A DNA stretch of 39,266 bases from an uncultured Prevotella sp. (lineage in GTDB: Bacteria; Bacteroidota; Bacteroidia; Bacteroidales; Bacteroidaceae). Location of the stretch: positions 1 through 39,266 of the forward strand of contig CAMHLV010000026.1 of assembly GCA_946186115.1 (NCBI GenBank). Direction: 5' to 3'. Position 1 is the stretch's first letter. Every line of letters starts with the position of its first letter. Positions 17,174 to 26,503 of the stretch are shown piece by piece. The notes under the pieces are model-generated. The model saw only the letters and a list, made by a program, of their open reading frames with translations. It did not search any database and was not told the DNA's origin. The translations under genes and the position numbers were made by a program.

Positions 17174-17731
17174 TTACCAGTTTGCTACTGTTGCATTGAA
17201 TATCTGGTCACACAGGTCTTCTATCATCTGCCTTACGAGTTCTTCTTGTACTGAACTCAGCGATTGCGTTGTCTCGTATGACTGCGTTGCCGTGAACTGG
17301 CGCTCGAAGTCCTCGCTGTGGTTGATGTTGTTCGTGAAGCGCACATTTACGGTAATCGAGAGTTCTGTCATGGCTGAATATCCCTCTGAACTAACCGACT
17401 TGTTGCGCTGCTGGTATTGTGTTATCTCACCTTCTATCTTTAAGTCGCCATTACGTCTCACTTGAGTCAGTTTTGTGTGGCTGGCAAACTGGTCTTTCAG
17501 TTGATTGTTGAACATTGGTCCCATCGGAGCCCATACATAGTTGCTTCGAATAGGGAATTCTGATATCGTAATGGTTTTTGTCTTGCTATAGTCGATGCTT
17601 GCACCGTTGAATTTGTAGCTTATTGAGCAGCTTGTGAGTAAGATAGCCGTGAGGCATAATACCATAGTAACATAGCCGCACAAACGTATTGTGAAGCTTC
17701 TGTTTTTCTTGTGATGTGTATATTGCCTCAT
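17174..17731 (-). CDS. lptE: LptE-like LPS-assembly lipoprotein
   Basis: A lipoprotein predicted to plug and assist the LptD channel that places lipopolysaccharide in the outer membrane. The lipobox LLTSC ends at Cys35 after a hydrophobic stretch. The ATG used gives a rather long basic leader, so an internal start at the MVLCLTAILLTSC methionine is possible. The mature part (GASIDYSKTKTITISEFPIRS and the later FNNQLKDQF) matches the compact alpha/beta LptE fold as found in Bacteroidales. Length is 185 residues. It lies 49 bp after the sigma-54 activator and 10 bp before the TPR gene. Confidence 0.8.
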   Translation of the reverse strand: MRQYTHHKKNRSFTIRLCGYVTMVLCLTAILLTSCSISYKFNGASIDYSKTKTITISEFPIRSNYVWAPMGPMFNNQLKDQFASHTKLTQVRRNGDLKIEGEITQYQQRNKSVSSEGYSAMTELSITVNVRFTNNINHSEDFERQFTATQSYETTQSLSSVQEELVRQMIEDLCDQIFNATVANW

Positions 17732-17780
17732 GTTCTTTTTATTTAAAGTTTCTTTTTCTTTCTTGTTCTGATTGCAGCTC

Positions 17781-19004
17781 TCATTTATCCAGACCGTATT
17801 GCTTCAGTCTTCTGTAGAGAGTGCGGTCGCTGATGCCTAACTCTTGTGCCGCTTTTTTCCGGTTACCGCCGTTGCGGTCTAGTGCTTTCTCCAAAGCCTG
17901 CCGGCTCCAGTCGTTCACGTTCAGGTTTTCGGGCTCCACAGCCGGTTCGATATATTCTTCTGCCACAGCGTCTTCCATCTCTGGACGTATGGGTGCTAAT
18001 GGTTGAATTGGAGCCAACTGAGTCGTAGGTAGCGATTCTGCTGCATGCTGCGGTCCGGGCTTCTCCTCCATCTGCTTTTTAAGAGTGCTAATCTCGTGGC
18101 GCATATCATTGACATTGGAGCGGAGTTCGAAGAGAATCTTATAAAGAATCTCGCGCTCGTTCTCAAATGAGTGGTCGCCATTGTTGCGGATAGTTGCCAG
18201 CTGTGTCGTCTCCTGATCCTGAGGTATGAAGCGTGACAGGATTTTTGGAGTGATAGTGCGCTCCGGGCTGAGAATAGATATCTGCTCGGTGATGTTTTTC
18301 AGTTGTCTGATATTGCCTGGCCACTTGTAACGCATTAGGAGTTGTTTGGCCTCATCGGTCAGTACAACCTTGTCCATGCGGTATTTCTCAGCCATCTGTA
18401 GTGCGAATAGACGGAACAACAGTACTGTGTCTTCACCGCGTTCTCGGAGTGGCGGCATCTGTATGGGCACTTGGTTAAGACGGTAATAGAGGTCTTCGCG
18501 GAAACGCCCTTCGCTGATGGCCTGCCGTATGTTGACATTTGTAGCAGCCACAATGCGTACATCGGTTTTGCGTACCTCTGTGGCACCTACAGGGATATAC
18601 TCTCCATTCTCCAGAACTCTAAGCAGACGGGCTTGTGTGGCGATAGGCAGTTCTCCTACTTCATCCAGGAAAAGAGTGCCCTTGTTGGCCACACCGAAAT
18701 ATCCAGCCGAGTCGTTGATTGCTCCAGTAAAAGAGCCCTTGACATGGCCGAACAATTCAGAGTCGATAGTGCCCTCAGGTATTGAACCGCAGTTGATGGC
18801 GAAATACTTCTCGCGGCGGCGTGGGGAGTTGTCGTGGATAACCCGTGGTATAATCTCTTTACCGACTCCGCTTTCACCTACGATTAGTACGCTCAAATCT
18901 GTCGGCGCCACTTGCAATGCGACGTCGAGAGCGCGATTCAGTCCCTCGCAGTTACCTACAATGTTGTATCGCTGTTTAACGGTCTGAAGTTCCGGATTTC
19001 TCAT
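17781..19004 (-). CDS. Sigma-54-dependent transcriptional activator without receiver domain
   Basis: An AAA+ enhancer-binding protein that remodels sigma-54 RNA polymerase. The N-terminus goes almost straight into the AAA+ domain: Walker A GESGVGKE at residues 43-50, the sigma-54 contact loop as GSFTGA at 90-95 (Ser replacing the usual Ala), Walker B GTLFLDEVGELP and the arginine region FREDLYYRLNQVPI. A linker with a coiled-coil stretch and Pro-rich part follows (about 270-360). A Fis-type helix-turn-helix ends the protein (LEKALDRNGGNRKKAAQELGISDRTLYRRLKQ). No phosphoacceptor or ligand-sensing domain is present. It heads the operon with lptE, the TPR gene and secG. Confidence 0.93.
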   Translation of the reverse strand: MRNPELQTVKQRYNIVGNCEGLNRALDVALQVAPTDLSVLIVGESGVGKEIIPRVIHDNSPRRREKYFAINCGSIPEGTIDSELFGHVKGSFTGAINDSAGYFGVANKGTLFLDEVGELPIATQARLLRVLENGEYIPVGATEVRKTDVRIVAATNVNIRQAISEGRFREDLYYRLNQVPIQMPPLRERGEDTVLLFRLFALQMAEKYRMDKVVLTDEAKQLLMRYKWPGNIRQLKNITEQISILSPERTITPKILSRFIPQDQETTQLATIRNNGDHSFENEREILYKILFELRSNVNDMRHEISTLKKQMEEKPGPQHAAESLPTTQLAPIQPLAPIRPEMEDAVAEEYIEPAVEPENLNVNDWSRQALEKALDRNGGNRKKAAQELGISDRTLYRRLKQYGLDK

Positions 19005-19012
19005 TTAGCGGG

Positions 19013-19020
19013 CAAAGGTA
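19013..19020 (-). promoter_or_regulatory. -7 box of the sigma-54 activator/secG operon
   Basis: The minus strand reads TACCTTTG eight bases before the ATG at 19004. The leader would be only a few nucleotides. No sigma-54 -24/-12 element (GG-N10-GC) was noticed here. Confidence 0.65.
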
Positions 19021-19059
19021 CAAAGAAAATCTGACATAATGGCACACTTTGGCATAAAT

Positions 19060-20238
19060 TTAACTTTCTGCATCGGTTTTCTTGTCAGTAGCATCCTTTT
19101 CTGCCTCTTTGTTGCCACCTTTTTCGGGAGTCTTCTTGAACATGTCCTTAGGACGTGGAATAGAGAATCTGGCTTTGTCTCCATCCTCACGCTTTTCATG
19201 GAACAACTTTGGCAGAGGATTCTGCAGCGGTTCATCATAGTTGATGCGGTTGCGGAACACATCGATAGCCGTGAAAATAGCCTGACGCATAGAATTCTCA
19301 TCAGCTTTACCTTGTCCGGCAATGTCGTATGCTGTTCCATGGTCGGGGGATGTGCGTACTATTGGCAAACCTGCTGTATAGTTAACCCCGTCGGTAACCG
19401 CAATGGTCTTGAATGGTGCCAGTCCTTGGTCGTGATACATAGCCAGTACCCCGTCAAAATGGCTGTAAGCTCCAGAGCCGAAGAATCCGTCAGCAGGATA
19501 GGGACCAAAAGCTTGAATACCTTTTGACGAGAGTTCGTCGATTGCTGGCTTGATAATGTCATTCTCCTCTGTACCTATCAGACCGTTATCGCCAGCGTGT
19601 GGATTCAGCGACAGTATGGCAATTCGCGGGTTGGAGATGCGGAAGTCACGCTTCAGGGCTTGGTGGAAAATAGTGGCTTTTTCTTCGATTTTCTCTTTAG
19701 TGATAGCACTGGCGATGTCCTTTATTGCGAGATGAGTGGTGACAAGTGCCACTCTCAGGTCTTCATTCATTAGAATCATCAGTGCCTTTTGGCCGTTGCC
19801 GACACTGTCCTCGATGTATTCAGTATGACCGTGGAACATGAATTCTGGATTCTGTATGGTAGCCTTGTTGATAGGTGCCGTGACCAGAACGTCATATAGT
19901 CCTTCACGGTAGTCAGACATGGCACGGTCAAGTGCCTTGAAAGCAGCCATTCCAGCTTCGGCAGTGGGTTGTCCAAGGTCAACTTTTACCTCATCGTCAA
20001 AGCATGTCAGCATGTTGACGCGTCCGTCGTGGGCCTCGTTGGCGTTGTTTATGATACTGAAGTTTGTCTCCAGTCCCAAAGCCTTGCGATGATATGCTGC
20101 TATTTTGGGCGAACCATAGATTATTGGAGTGCATAGTTCGAGCATGGCAGGGTCTTCGAAAACTTTGAGTATGACTTCATAACCTATGCCATTGGTATCT
20201 CCATGCGTGATAGCCACGCGTATTTTCTTATCTTCCAT
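19060..20238 (-). CDS. pdxA: 4-hydroxythreonine-4-phosphate dehydrogenase
   Basis: The enzyme oxidises 4-phosphohydroxy-L-threonine with NAD in the DXP-dependent route to pyridoxal phosphate. Visible motifs are ITHGDTNGIGYEVILKVF at the N-terminus, metal-site segments MFHGHTEY and LNPHAGDNGLIGTEE, and AMYHDQGLAPFKTI. RTSPDHGTAYDIAGQGKAD is near the C-terminal end of the domain. The enzyme core ends near residue 350. The remaining 40 residues form a highly charged Lys/Glu/Asp tail that is probably disordered, making the protein (392 residues) longer than most family members. It follows rlmN by 12 bp and is probably cotranscribed with it. Confidence 0.95.
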   Translation of the reverse strand: MEDKKIRVAITHGDTNGIGYEVILKVFEDPAMLELCTPIIYGSPKIAAYHRKALGLETNFSIINNANEAHDGRVNMLTCFDDEVKVDLGQPTAEAGMAAFKALDRAMSDYREGLYDVLVTAPINKATIQNPEFMFHGHTEYIEDSVGNGQKALMILMNEDLRVALVTTHLAIKDIASAITKEKIEEKATIFHQALKRDFRISNPRIAILSLNPHAGDNGLIGTEENDIIKPAIDELSSKGIQAFGPYPADGFFGSGAYSHFDGVLAMYHDQGLAPFKTIAVTDGVNYTAGLPIVRTSPDHGTAYDIAGQGKADENSMRQAIFTAIDVFRNRINYDEPLQNPLPKLFHEKREDGDKARFSIPRPKDMFKKTPEKGGNKEAEKDATDKKTDAES

Positions 20239-20250
20239 TGTGTATTTTTA

Positions 20251-21345
20251 TTATGAGTTTTTATTCAGATTCTTTGATTGTCTGGCCGTGCTAAGCATTC
20301 CGCATGCCGCCAAAATATCTTGGCCACGGCTGGCCCTGATGGTTGTCATTACTCCATGGTGGGTAAGGTAGTCGCGTAATGACTCCATTCGCCTTTCGTC
20401 GGATGAGGGGAGTGCTACACCAGGTATCTCGTGGAACCTGATAAGGTTGACTCGGCACTCCAGTCCCTCAAGTAACTGCAGTATCTCCCTGGCAAATGTC
20501 ATAGAGTCGTTCATACCTCCGAAACAGATATATTCAAAAGAGCATCGTCGCTGGTGAGAGAAATCATATTGTTTCAACAGACTGACAATTTCTGCTATCG
20601 GCATTGCTTTCTCTGCAGGCATCAGCGATAGACGTTGCTCGTGGAGTGGTGAATGCAGGGATATGGCAATGTGGCATTCACTCTCGTCGAGGAATCGCTT
20701 CAGCTTTCCTTTGATGCCTACCGAACTGACGGTGATGCGTTTTGGACTCCATGCAAATCCCCAGTCAGAAGTCAGCACGTCGCATGCATTCATTACGGAA
20801 TCGAGATTGTCCATAGGCTCGCCTTGTCCCATAAAGACAATATTTGTGAGGCGATCACGCTCTGGGAGTGCATATATCTGGTTGAGAATGTCGGCAGTAG
20901 TCAGGTTGCCGTGCCAGCCTTGTTTGCCGGTTTGGCAGAATAGGCAGTTCATCTTACATCCTACTTGTGAGGATACACATAGTGTGGCCCTGTCTCCGTC
21001 GGGGATGAACACTGTCTCTACAAAACGCTCAGCAACTTCAGTATTGTTGTCGTTTTCATTATTTGTTGCGGCAGAATCGCAACAAACGGGGAATAAGTAC
21101 TTGATAGTGCCGTCTTTCGAACGTTGGAAATCTGCAGGGGGCATGGCTCCTATTTCGTATCTTTCACTGAGCAGTTCGCGGTTCTGTTTTGAAATGTTGG
21201 TCATCTCGTCGATGCTGCCAACATGTTTCACATAAAGCCATTGTGCCACCTGCTTTGCTGTGAAAGCAGGCATACCCAATTCGCTGACAATGCCTTTTAG
21301 TTCTGCCAGCGTTAGTCCCAAAAGTCTTCTCTTCTGTGGAATCAT
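20251..21345 (-). CDS. rlmN: Dual-specificity 23S rRNA/tRNA (adenine-C2) methyltransferase
   Basis: A radical SAM enzyme that methylates A2503 of 23S rRNA and A37 of some tRNAs. The 4Fe-4S motif is Cys130-x3-Cys134-x2-Cys137 in VGCKMNCLFCQTG. GQGEPMDN binds SAM, and the C-terminal ILAACGML supplies the methylated cysteine. The N-terminal domain (LTLAELKGIVSELGMPAFTAKQVAQWLY) is typical. A segment of about 20 residues rich in Asn and Asp (residues 87-108, between YLFPVC and FVETVFIP) looks like an insertion; its DNA contains a perfect 9-bp inverted repeat at 21062-21086. The -7 box ends four bases before the ATG. Confidence 0.95.
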   Translation of the reverse strand: MIPQKRRLLGLTLAELKGIVSELGMPAFTAKQVAQWLYVKHVGSIDEMTNISKQNRELLSERYEIGAMPPADFQRSKDGTIKYLFPVCCDSAATNNENDNNTEVAERFVETVFIPDGDRATLCVSSQVGCKMNCLFCQTGKQGWHGNLTTADILNQIYALPERDRLTNIVFMGQGEPMDNLDSVMNACDVLTSDWGFAWSPKRITVSSVGIKGKLKRFLDESECHIAISLHSPLHEQRLSLMPAEKAMPIAEIVSLLKQYDFSHQRRCSFEYICFGGMNDSMTFAREILQLLEGLECRVNLIRFHEIPGVALPSSDERRMESLRDYLTHHGVMTTIRASRGQDILAACGMLSTARQSKNLNKNS

Positions 21346-21349
21346 GGTG

Positions 21350-21357
21350 CAAAGTTA
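21350..21357 (-). promoter_or_regulatory. -7 box abutting the rlmN start codon
   Basis: The minus strand reads TAACTTTGCACCATG. Four bases separate the box and the ATG, which predicts a leaderless or nearly leaderless mRNA. Confidence 0.6.
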
Positions 21358-21399
21358 GCAATTTATTCTGAATAATATGGTGGTTTGGCGAAAAATTAG

Positions 21400-21407
21400 T
21401 ACCTTTG
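21400..21407 (+). promoter_or_regulatory. -7 box of the GT2-DUF4922-SpoIID gene
   Basis: TACCTTTG with a predicted start near 21411 and a leader of about 26 nt. No good TTTG lies at the ideal distance upstream, so the -33 element is weak. Confidence 0.65.
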
Positions 21408-21436
21408 CACTTAATTTTTGTAACGAATAAGAAATA

Positions 21437-24400
21437 ATGAAACAGAATATTGATTGTTTTTTAGCCTGTCATGCTCTGTCGGATGTTGAGCCTGCTATTG
21501 ACTTCCTACGTCGGAAAATCATGGTAAGACGTATTTTCCTAATGGTCAGTGAGGCTACTGCTGCTGCAGAGACGGCACCGGAAGCATGCACATTTATCGT
21601 TGTTGACAGCATGCAGAACAGCCGTTTTGTGATGGCTATGGCCGAGAACGCTCAAGCCGACTATGCCTTAGTAAGTCTTAAGGCAACACCATTGGCGATA
21701 GGTCAGACGGCTGTAGAGCGATTTGTCCAGGCTGCACAGGCTACTGGAGCGGCTATGGTATATAGTGACCGCTATACTATGGAGAAAGGTCAGAGAAAGG
21801 CTCATCCGGTAATAGATTATCAGGAAGGCTCATTGCGCGATGACTTTGATTTCGGTTCATTGATGCTCTTCCGCACTTCTCTGCTTCATAAGTATGCTAC
21901 AAGTGACCGGGATCACGACTATGAGTATGCAGGAATCTACGATCTTCGACTTTTCCTCAGTTGTGAAGGACCGCTGTTTCATCTCAACGAGTATCTTTAT
22001 ACCGAGGAGGAAACGGATCTTCGTACCTCTGGCGTTAAACAGTTTGACTATGTTAACCCAGCCAATCGAGATGTGCAAATAGAGATGGAGCAGGCATGTA
22101 CTGCACATCTGCGCGAAATTGGTGCTTTGGTTGACACTACACAATACATTGGCGTAGATTTCAACGAACAGCAGTTCGATGTTGAAGCGTCGGTAATCAT
22201 ACCTGTATTTAACAGGGTTAAGACCATAAAGGATGCCGTGGAGAGTGCTCTCTCACAACAGACGAGCTTTGATTACAACGTCATAGTGGTTGACAATCAC
22301 TCTTCCGATGGCACGTCAGAGATACTTTCCGAAATGCAGGAAAACTCTGGAGGCAAGCTTCATGTGATAGTTCCCGAGCGGTTTGACCTTGGTATTGGCG
22401 GATGTTGGAATGAGGCTGTTTATAGTTGTTTCTGCGGACGTTTTGCAGTTCAGCTTGATAGTGACGACTTGTACTCTTCGCCAAAGACTCTTCAGACGAT
22501 AGTTGATGCATTCTACAAGCAGAAGGCTGCTATGGTAATTGGTTCATACCGGATGTGTAATTTTGATTTGGAGACATTGCCTCCAGGATTGATTGCACAC
22601 AAAGAATGGACTGATGAGAATGGACCTAATAATGCTCTGAGAATCAATGGACTTGGAGCTCCCCGTGCATTCTTTACTCCACTATTGCGTAGCATTGGAT
22701 TTCCTAATACTTCCTATGGAGAAGATTATGCTTTGGGCTTGCAGTTTTCACGCAGATATCGCATCGGCCGAATATATTCCGAATTGTATCTCTGCCGTCG
22801 TTGGGGAGGCAATTCCGATGCAGTCCTCTCTGTAGAGAAAATCAATGCCAACAATCTCTACAAGGACCGCTTGAGAACGATGGAACTTAATGCTCGCAGG
22901 TTGTTGGTGCAAGAGAATACTGACGTTATGGAAAGCTCACCTATCATGAGGTTCTTCAGTCGCCAGTTGGATACATGGAATGAAGTGTGTCAGCGCTTCC
23001 GTGCTTTGGACCATGTTCATGTACGTGAACTTGTAGTTGAGTCTTCTACCATGCAAGTGCAATGGAATCCGGCACGTATTCGCTCTACTGGAGCTAAAAT
23101 AGACGCAAAGTCAATTGCTGAGCGTCCGTGTTTCCTGTGTTCAGAAAACCGTCCTGAGCAGCAACTGTCTCGTGTACTTGATGGAGAATACGAACTGTTG
23201 GTTAATCCTTTCCCCATAGCTCCAGTACATTTCACAATACCATCACTCAAACATCAGCAGCAGCGAATACTCCCTATGTATGGTGAGATGTTGCAGCTGG
23301 CACAGCGATATCCCGACCTTACATTATTATATAATGGTCCCCGTTGTGGTGCCTCAGCACCCGACCATGCCCATCTTCAGGCCATATGCAGTGGTTTCCT
23401 CCCTGTAGAGTGTGCCTGGCAGCGACTCAGTCGAAATCTTACTGAAGTATTGAAAAGCTCTGAAGATGAGGGTATCTGGCATGTTTCAGACTATCCTGCC
23501 GCTGCATTTGTAATCAGAAGTCGAAGTATTGATGAGAGTCAGCGCCTGTTCAAGTGCTTGTATGACAGTCTGCCGGTTTTCGACAACGATTATGAACCCA
23601 TGATGAATGTACTGTCTTGGAGTGCTGGCGACCTTTTGCATACATTAGTGTTCCCTCGTCGCAAGCATCGTCCTGATTGCTATGAGCAATGTATGGTAAG
23701 TCCCGGTTCCATCGATATGGGTGGTCTTATTATTACTCCTCGTGAGCAGGATTTCCATTCTATGACTTCAGGGAAGTTGCTTGAAATAATTCATGAAGTA
23801 TCATTGACCGACCAACAGGTTGCTGCTGTCATTGATACAATAAAGAATGATACCCTTTCTTCACAAACTGTCATGCCGTCGGCCAAGCAGCCGAGTGTGA
23901 AAGTAGGGATTGTAAGCGGACAGAAAATCATTTTCTCGCTCAATGCCCCATATACTGCCAAGGGTGAAACCATCAAGGGCAAGCAGACGGTAGAATTCTC
24001 CGAGGGTGGTATTCTTTGGAATGGCAGCCAGTATCGTGAACTTACCTTTACTCCACAACGTAGTGATGCATCGTTCTCACTCTCAGATGTCACGATAGGC
24101 ATCAACTTCCACTGGGAACGAAAAGAGACACAGACATTTCTGGGTACTCTCCGGCTGGTTGTAGAGTCCGACAGGATTACTGCCATCAACGAATTGCCTG
24201 TTGAACAGTATCTGGCATCGGTGATTTCAAGCGAGATGAAGGCCACTGCAGGACTGGAACTGCTAAAGGCACATGCTGTCATTTCGCGCTCATGGTTGCT
24301 TGCACAGATAAGGAACAGGGACGAGAACGCCAGACACGGCGACGGATTCTTCTCTTTTGTAAAAAAGGAAGACGAACTGATTCGCTGGTACGATCGTGAA

Positions 24401-25099
24401 GACCACACCATCTTCGATGTTTGTGCCGATGACCATTGTCAGCGCTATCAAGGCATCACAAAACAGACCAACAAGGCTGTAGAACAGGCCCTCAGGGCAA
24501 CGCGTGGACAGATTTTGTGCTATGGTGACGAGATATGTGACGCCCGCTTCTCAAAGTGTTGCGGTGGTCAGACCGAGGAATTCCAGTATTGTTGGGAGGA
24601 TACCCCCAAACCGTATCTTGTCAGTGTGGCCGATCCTTTCTGCAACACCAACGACCGCAACGTTCTCTCTCAGGTACTCAACGATTATGATTTAGAGACC
24701 AACGACTTCTATCGGTGGACTGTTGAATATACTGCAGATGAGTTGTCGCAGTTGGTTTCCAGGAAGTTGAAAGACGACTTTGGCACCATAACAGACCTTG
24801 TACCGCTGGAACGAGGCAAAAGTGGACGAATCTGTAAACTGAAGATTGTTGGTACCAAGAAGTCGTTTACTATTGGAAAGGAACTTGAGATTCGCCGCAC
24901 CCTTAGCGAGAGCCATCTGTATAGTTCGGCATTCGATGTAGAGAAGACAGAAAATGGCTTCCGCCTGAAAGGAAAAGGGTGGGGTCATGGTGTCGGCCTA
25001 TGTCAGATTGGTGCTGCCGTGATGGGTCAGCAGGGTTATAAATATGATGAAATACTGCTCTACTACTATCGTGGCGCAGAAATAAAGAGAATATACTAA
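21437..25099 (+). CDS. Glycosyltransferase family 2 / DUF4922 / SpoIID-LytB fusion protein
   Basis: A 1220-residue multidomain protein. Residues 1-250 resemble a degenerate glycosyltransferase module ([20 protein letters not shown]). Residues about 250-500 form a clear GT-A family 2 domain ([29 protein letters not shown], and the metal site LDSDD near 340). Residues about 555-800 match DUF4922, with [12 protein letters not shown] and the HIT-like signature APDHAHLQ, related to nucleotide-sugar phosphorylases and Ap4A phosphorylases. Residues about 820-1220 are a SpoIID/LytB domain ([13 protein letters not shown] near 921, [29 protein letters not shown] near 1180), which in SpoIID is a lytic transglycosylase acting on peptidoglycan. 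No N-terminal signal peptide is visible, which is odd for a peptidoglycan-acting part. An AmpG-like permease follows after 4 bp. I know this combination only as uncharacterised Bacteroidetes proteins. Confidence 0.88.
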   Translation: MKQNIDCFLACHALSDVEPAIDFLRRKIMVRRIFLMVSEATAAAETAPEACTFIVVDSMQNSRFVMAMAENAQADYALVSLKATPLAIGQTAVERFVQAAQATGAAMVYSDRYTMEKGQRKAHPVIDYQEGSLRDDFDFGSLMLFRTSLLHKYATSDRDHDYEYAGIYDLRLFLSCEGPLFHLNEYLYTEEETDLRTSGVKQFDYVNPANRDVQIEMEQACTAHLREIGALVDTTQYIGVDFNEQQFDVEASVIIPVFNRVKTIKDAVESALSQQTSFDYNVIVVDNHSSDGTSEILSEMQENSGGKLHVIVPERFDLGIGGCWNEAVYSCFCGRFAVQLDSDDLYSSPKTLQTIVDAFYKQKAAMVIGSYRMCNFDLETLPPGLIAHKEWTDENGPNNALRINGLGAPRAFFTPLLRSIGFPNTSYGEDYALGLQFSRRYRIGRIYSELYLCRRWGGNSDAVLSVEKINANNLYKDRLRTMELNARRLLVQENTDVMESSPIMRFFSRQLDTWNEVCQRFRALDHVHVRELVVESSTMQVQWNPARIRSTGAKIDAKSIAERPCFLCSENRPEQQLSRVLDGEYELLVNPFPIAPVHFTIPSLKHQQQRILPMYGEMLQLAQRYPDLTLLYNGPRCGASAPDHAHLQAICSGFLPVECAWQRLSRNLTEVLKSSEDEGIWHVSDYPAAAFVIRSRSIDESQRLFKCLYDSLPVFDNDYEPMMNVLSWSAGDLLHTLVFPRRKHRPDCYEQCMVSPGSIDMGGLIITPREQDFHSMTSGKLLEIIHEVSLTDQQVAAVIDTIKNDTLSSQTVMPSAKQPSVKVGIVSGQKIIFSLNAPYTAKGETIKGKQTVEFSEGGILWNGSQYRELTFTPQRSDASFSLSDVTIGINFHWERKETQTFLGTLRLVVESDRITAINELPVEQYLASVISSEMKATAGLELLKAHAVISRSWLLAQIRNRDENARHGDGFFSFVKKEDELIRWYDREDHTIFDVCADDHCQRYQGITKQTNKAVEQALRATRGQILCYGDEICDARFSKCCGGQTEEFQYCWEDTPKPYLVSVADPFCNTNDRNVLSQVLNDYDLETNDFYRWTVEYTADELSQLVSRKLKDDFGTITDLVPLERGKSGRICKLKIVGTKKSFTIGKELEIRRTLSESHLYSSAFDVEKTENGFRLKGKGWGHGVGLCQIGAAVMGQQGYKYDEILLYYYRGAEIKRIY

Positions 25100-25103
25100 T
25101 CCA

Positions 25104-26378
25104 ATGAAGAAGATAAATCCTTGGGCCTGGGTTCCAACGCTATATTTTGCCGAGGGAGTGCCTTATGTGGCCGTAATGACTATTTCGCTCATAATGTATA
25201 AGCGATTGGGGTTGTCGAATGCCGACATTACTCTATATACCTCATGGCTATACCTGCCGTGGGTAATAAAACCCCTTTGGAGTCCTTTTGTCGATATTAT
25301 CCGCACTAAGCGCTGGTGGATTATCACTATGCAGTTGCTTATTGGAGCAGCATTGGGAGGAGTGGCTTTTACAATACCTGGTCCGTGGTGGCTTCAGGGC
25401 TCGTTGGCGTTCTTTTGGCTGATGGCCTTCAGCAGCGCTACTCACGACATTGCTGCCGACGGATTCTATATGCTTGGACTCGACCAGCATCAGCAGGCAT
25501 ACTTTGTCGGTATCCGTTCCACCTTCTACCGTATAGCCACAATATTCTCTTCAGGACTGCTCGTAGGACTGGCAGGTGCCTTGCAGGTGATGACTCGTAA
25601 TATTCGCTATTCATGGAGTCTCGTGTTTTATCTGATGGCTGGCCTGTTTATTGCATTATGGCTGTATCATAGTTGGGTACTACCCAAAACCGAGACTGTT
25701 TCCTCAAGTAAAGATCCTTATCCTCTGAAAACCCTGCTGCAGGGATTCTGGGATACTCTGAAGACATTCTTCCAGAAACCACAGGTGTGGGCAGGCATTG
25801 CCTTCATGTTGTTCTATCGCATGCCTGAGGGCTTGTTGGCTAAAGTCAGTGCGCTCTTCCTGGTTGATGCAGGCCGCAACGGCGGACTGGGTCTGTCGGA
25901 TGGAGAGTATGGCCTTGTTCAGGGAACTGTGGGAGTAATCGGACTGACGCTTGGTGGTATTCTTGGCGGTATAGCAGCCAGCCGTGACGGACTGAAGCGG
26001 TGGCTCTGGCCAATGGTGATTTCAATTACCTTGCCCGACTTGGTATATGTCTATTTGTCGTATGTCCTCCCGTCATCCCTTTTCATCGTTAATGTCTGCG
26101 TATTTATCGAGCAGTTTGGCTATGGCTTCGGATTCTCAGCATATATGCTCTACCTTATATATTATAGTCAGGGCGAGCACAAGACGAGTCATTATGCACT
26201 TTGTACAGCCTTCATGGCACTTTCGATGATGATACCAGGTCTCTTTGCAGGAGCTTTGCAGGAGTCTGTAGGTTACAAGACATTCTTCCTTATAGTAGTA
26301 GCAGCCTGTTCACTGACTTATGTCGTGACGTGGTTTTTGCGTATCGATCCAGAGTTCGGCAAGAAAAAAACGGAGTAG
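25104..26378 (+). CDS. AmpG-like major facilitator permease
   Basis: A 424-residue inner-membrane transporter with about 12 predicted spans, beginning INPWAWVPTLYFAEGVPYVAVM. This resembles the AmpG family, which imports anhydromuropeptides for cell-wall recycling. DGFYMLGLDQHQQAYFVGIRSTFYRIA and the cytoplasmic loop near residues 195-215 fit the MFS fold. Its start is 4 bp after the stop of the SpoIID fusion, so the two are coexpressed. A muropeptide cargo would suit the neighbour, but the substrate is inferred. The gene ends before a weak hairpin at 26403-26440. Confidence 0.85.
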   Translation: MKKINPWAWVPTLYFAEGVPYVAVMTISLIMYKRLGLSNADITLYTSWLYLPWVIKPLWSPFVDIIRTKRWWIITMQLLIGAALGGVAFTIPGPWWLQGSLAFFWLMAFSSATHDIAADGFYMLGLDQHQQAYFVGIRSTFYRIATIFSSGLLVGLAGALQVMTRNIRYSWSLVFYLMAGLFIALWLYHSWVLPKTETVSSSKDPYPLKTLLQGFWDTLKTFFQKPQVWAGIAFMLFYRMPEGLLAKVSALFLVDAGRNGGLGLSDGEYGLVQGTVGVIGLTLGGILGGIAASRDGLKRWLWPMVISITLPDLVYVYLSYVLPSSLFIVNVCVFIEQFGYGFGFSAYMLYLIYYSQGEHKTSHYALCTAFMALSMMIPGLFAGALQESVGYKTFFLIVVAACSLTYVVTWFLRIDPEFGKKKTE

Positions 26379-26402
26379 AGCGCATAGCCCTATATACGGT
26401 TA

Positions 26403-26440
26403 GGAAAATCCCTACTACAAAATAGGAATATTTCCTTTTT
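26403..26440 (+). terminator. Possible terminator after the AmpG-like gene
   Basis: GGAAA and CCTA pair with TAGG and TTTCC around a small loop with an internal bulge, followed by TTTTTG. The stem is imperfect. Its T-run overlaps the -33 region of the next promoter. Confidence 0.45.
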
Positions 26441-26466
26441 GCTTATGGCAATATATCGTATCTTTG
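26438..26466 (+). promoter_or_regulatory. Promoter of the small lipoprotein gene
   Basis: TTTG at 26438-26441 and TATCTTTG at 26459-26466 are separated by 17 nt, slightly short. The leader is about 34 nt to the ATG at 26504. Confidence 0.65.
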
Positions 26467-26503
26467 CATCGAAATCAAGTTTAACAATTAAAATATTACG
26501 ACT

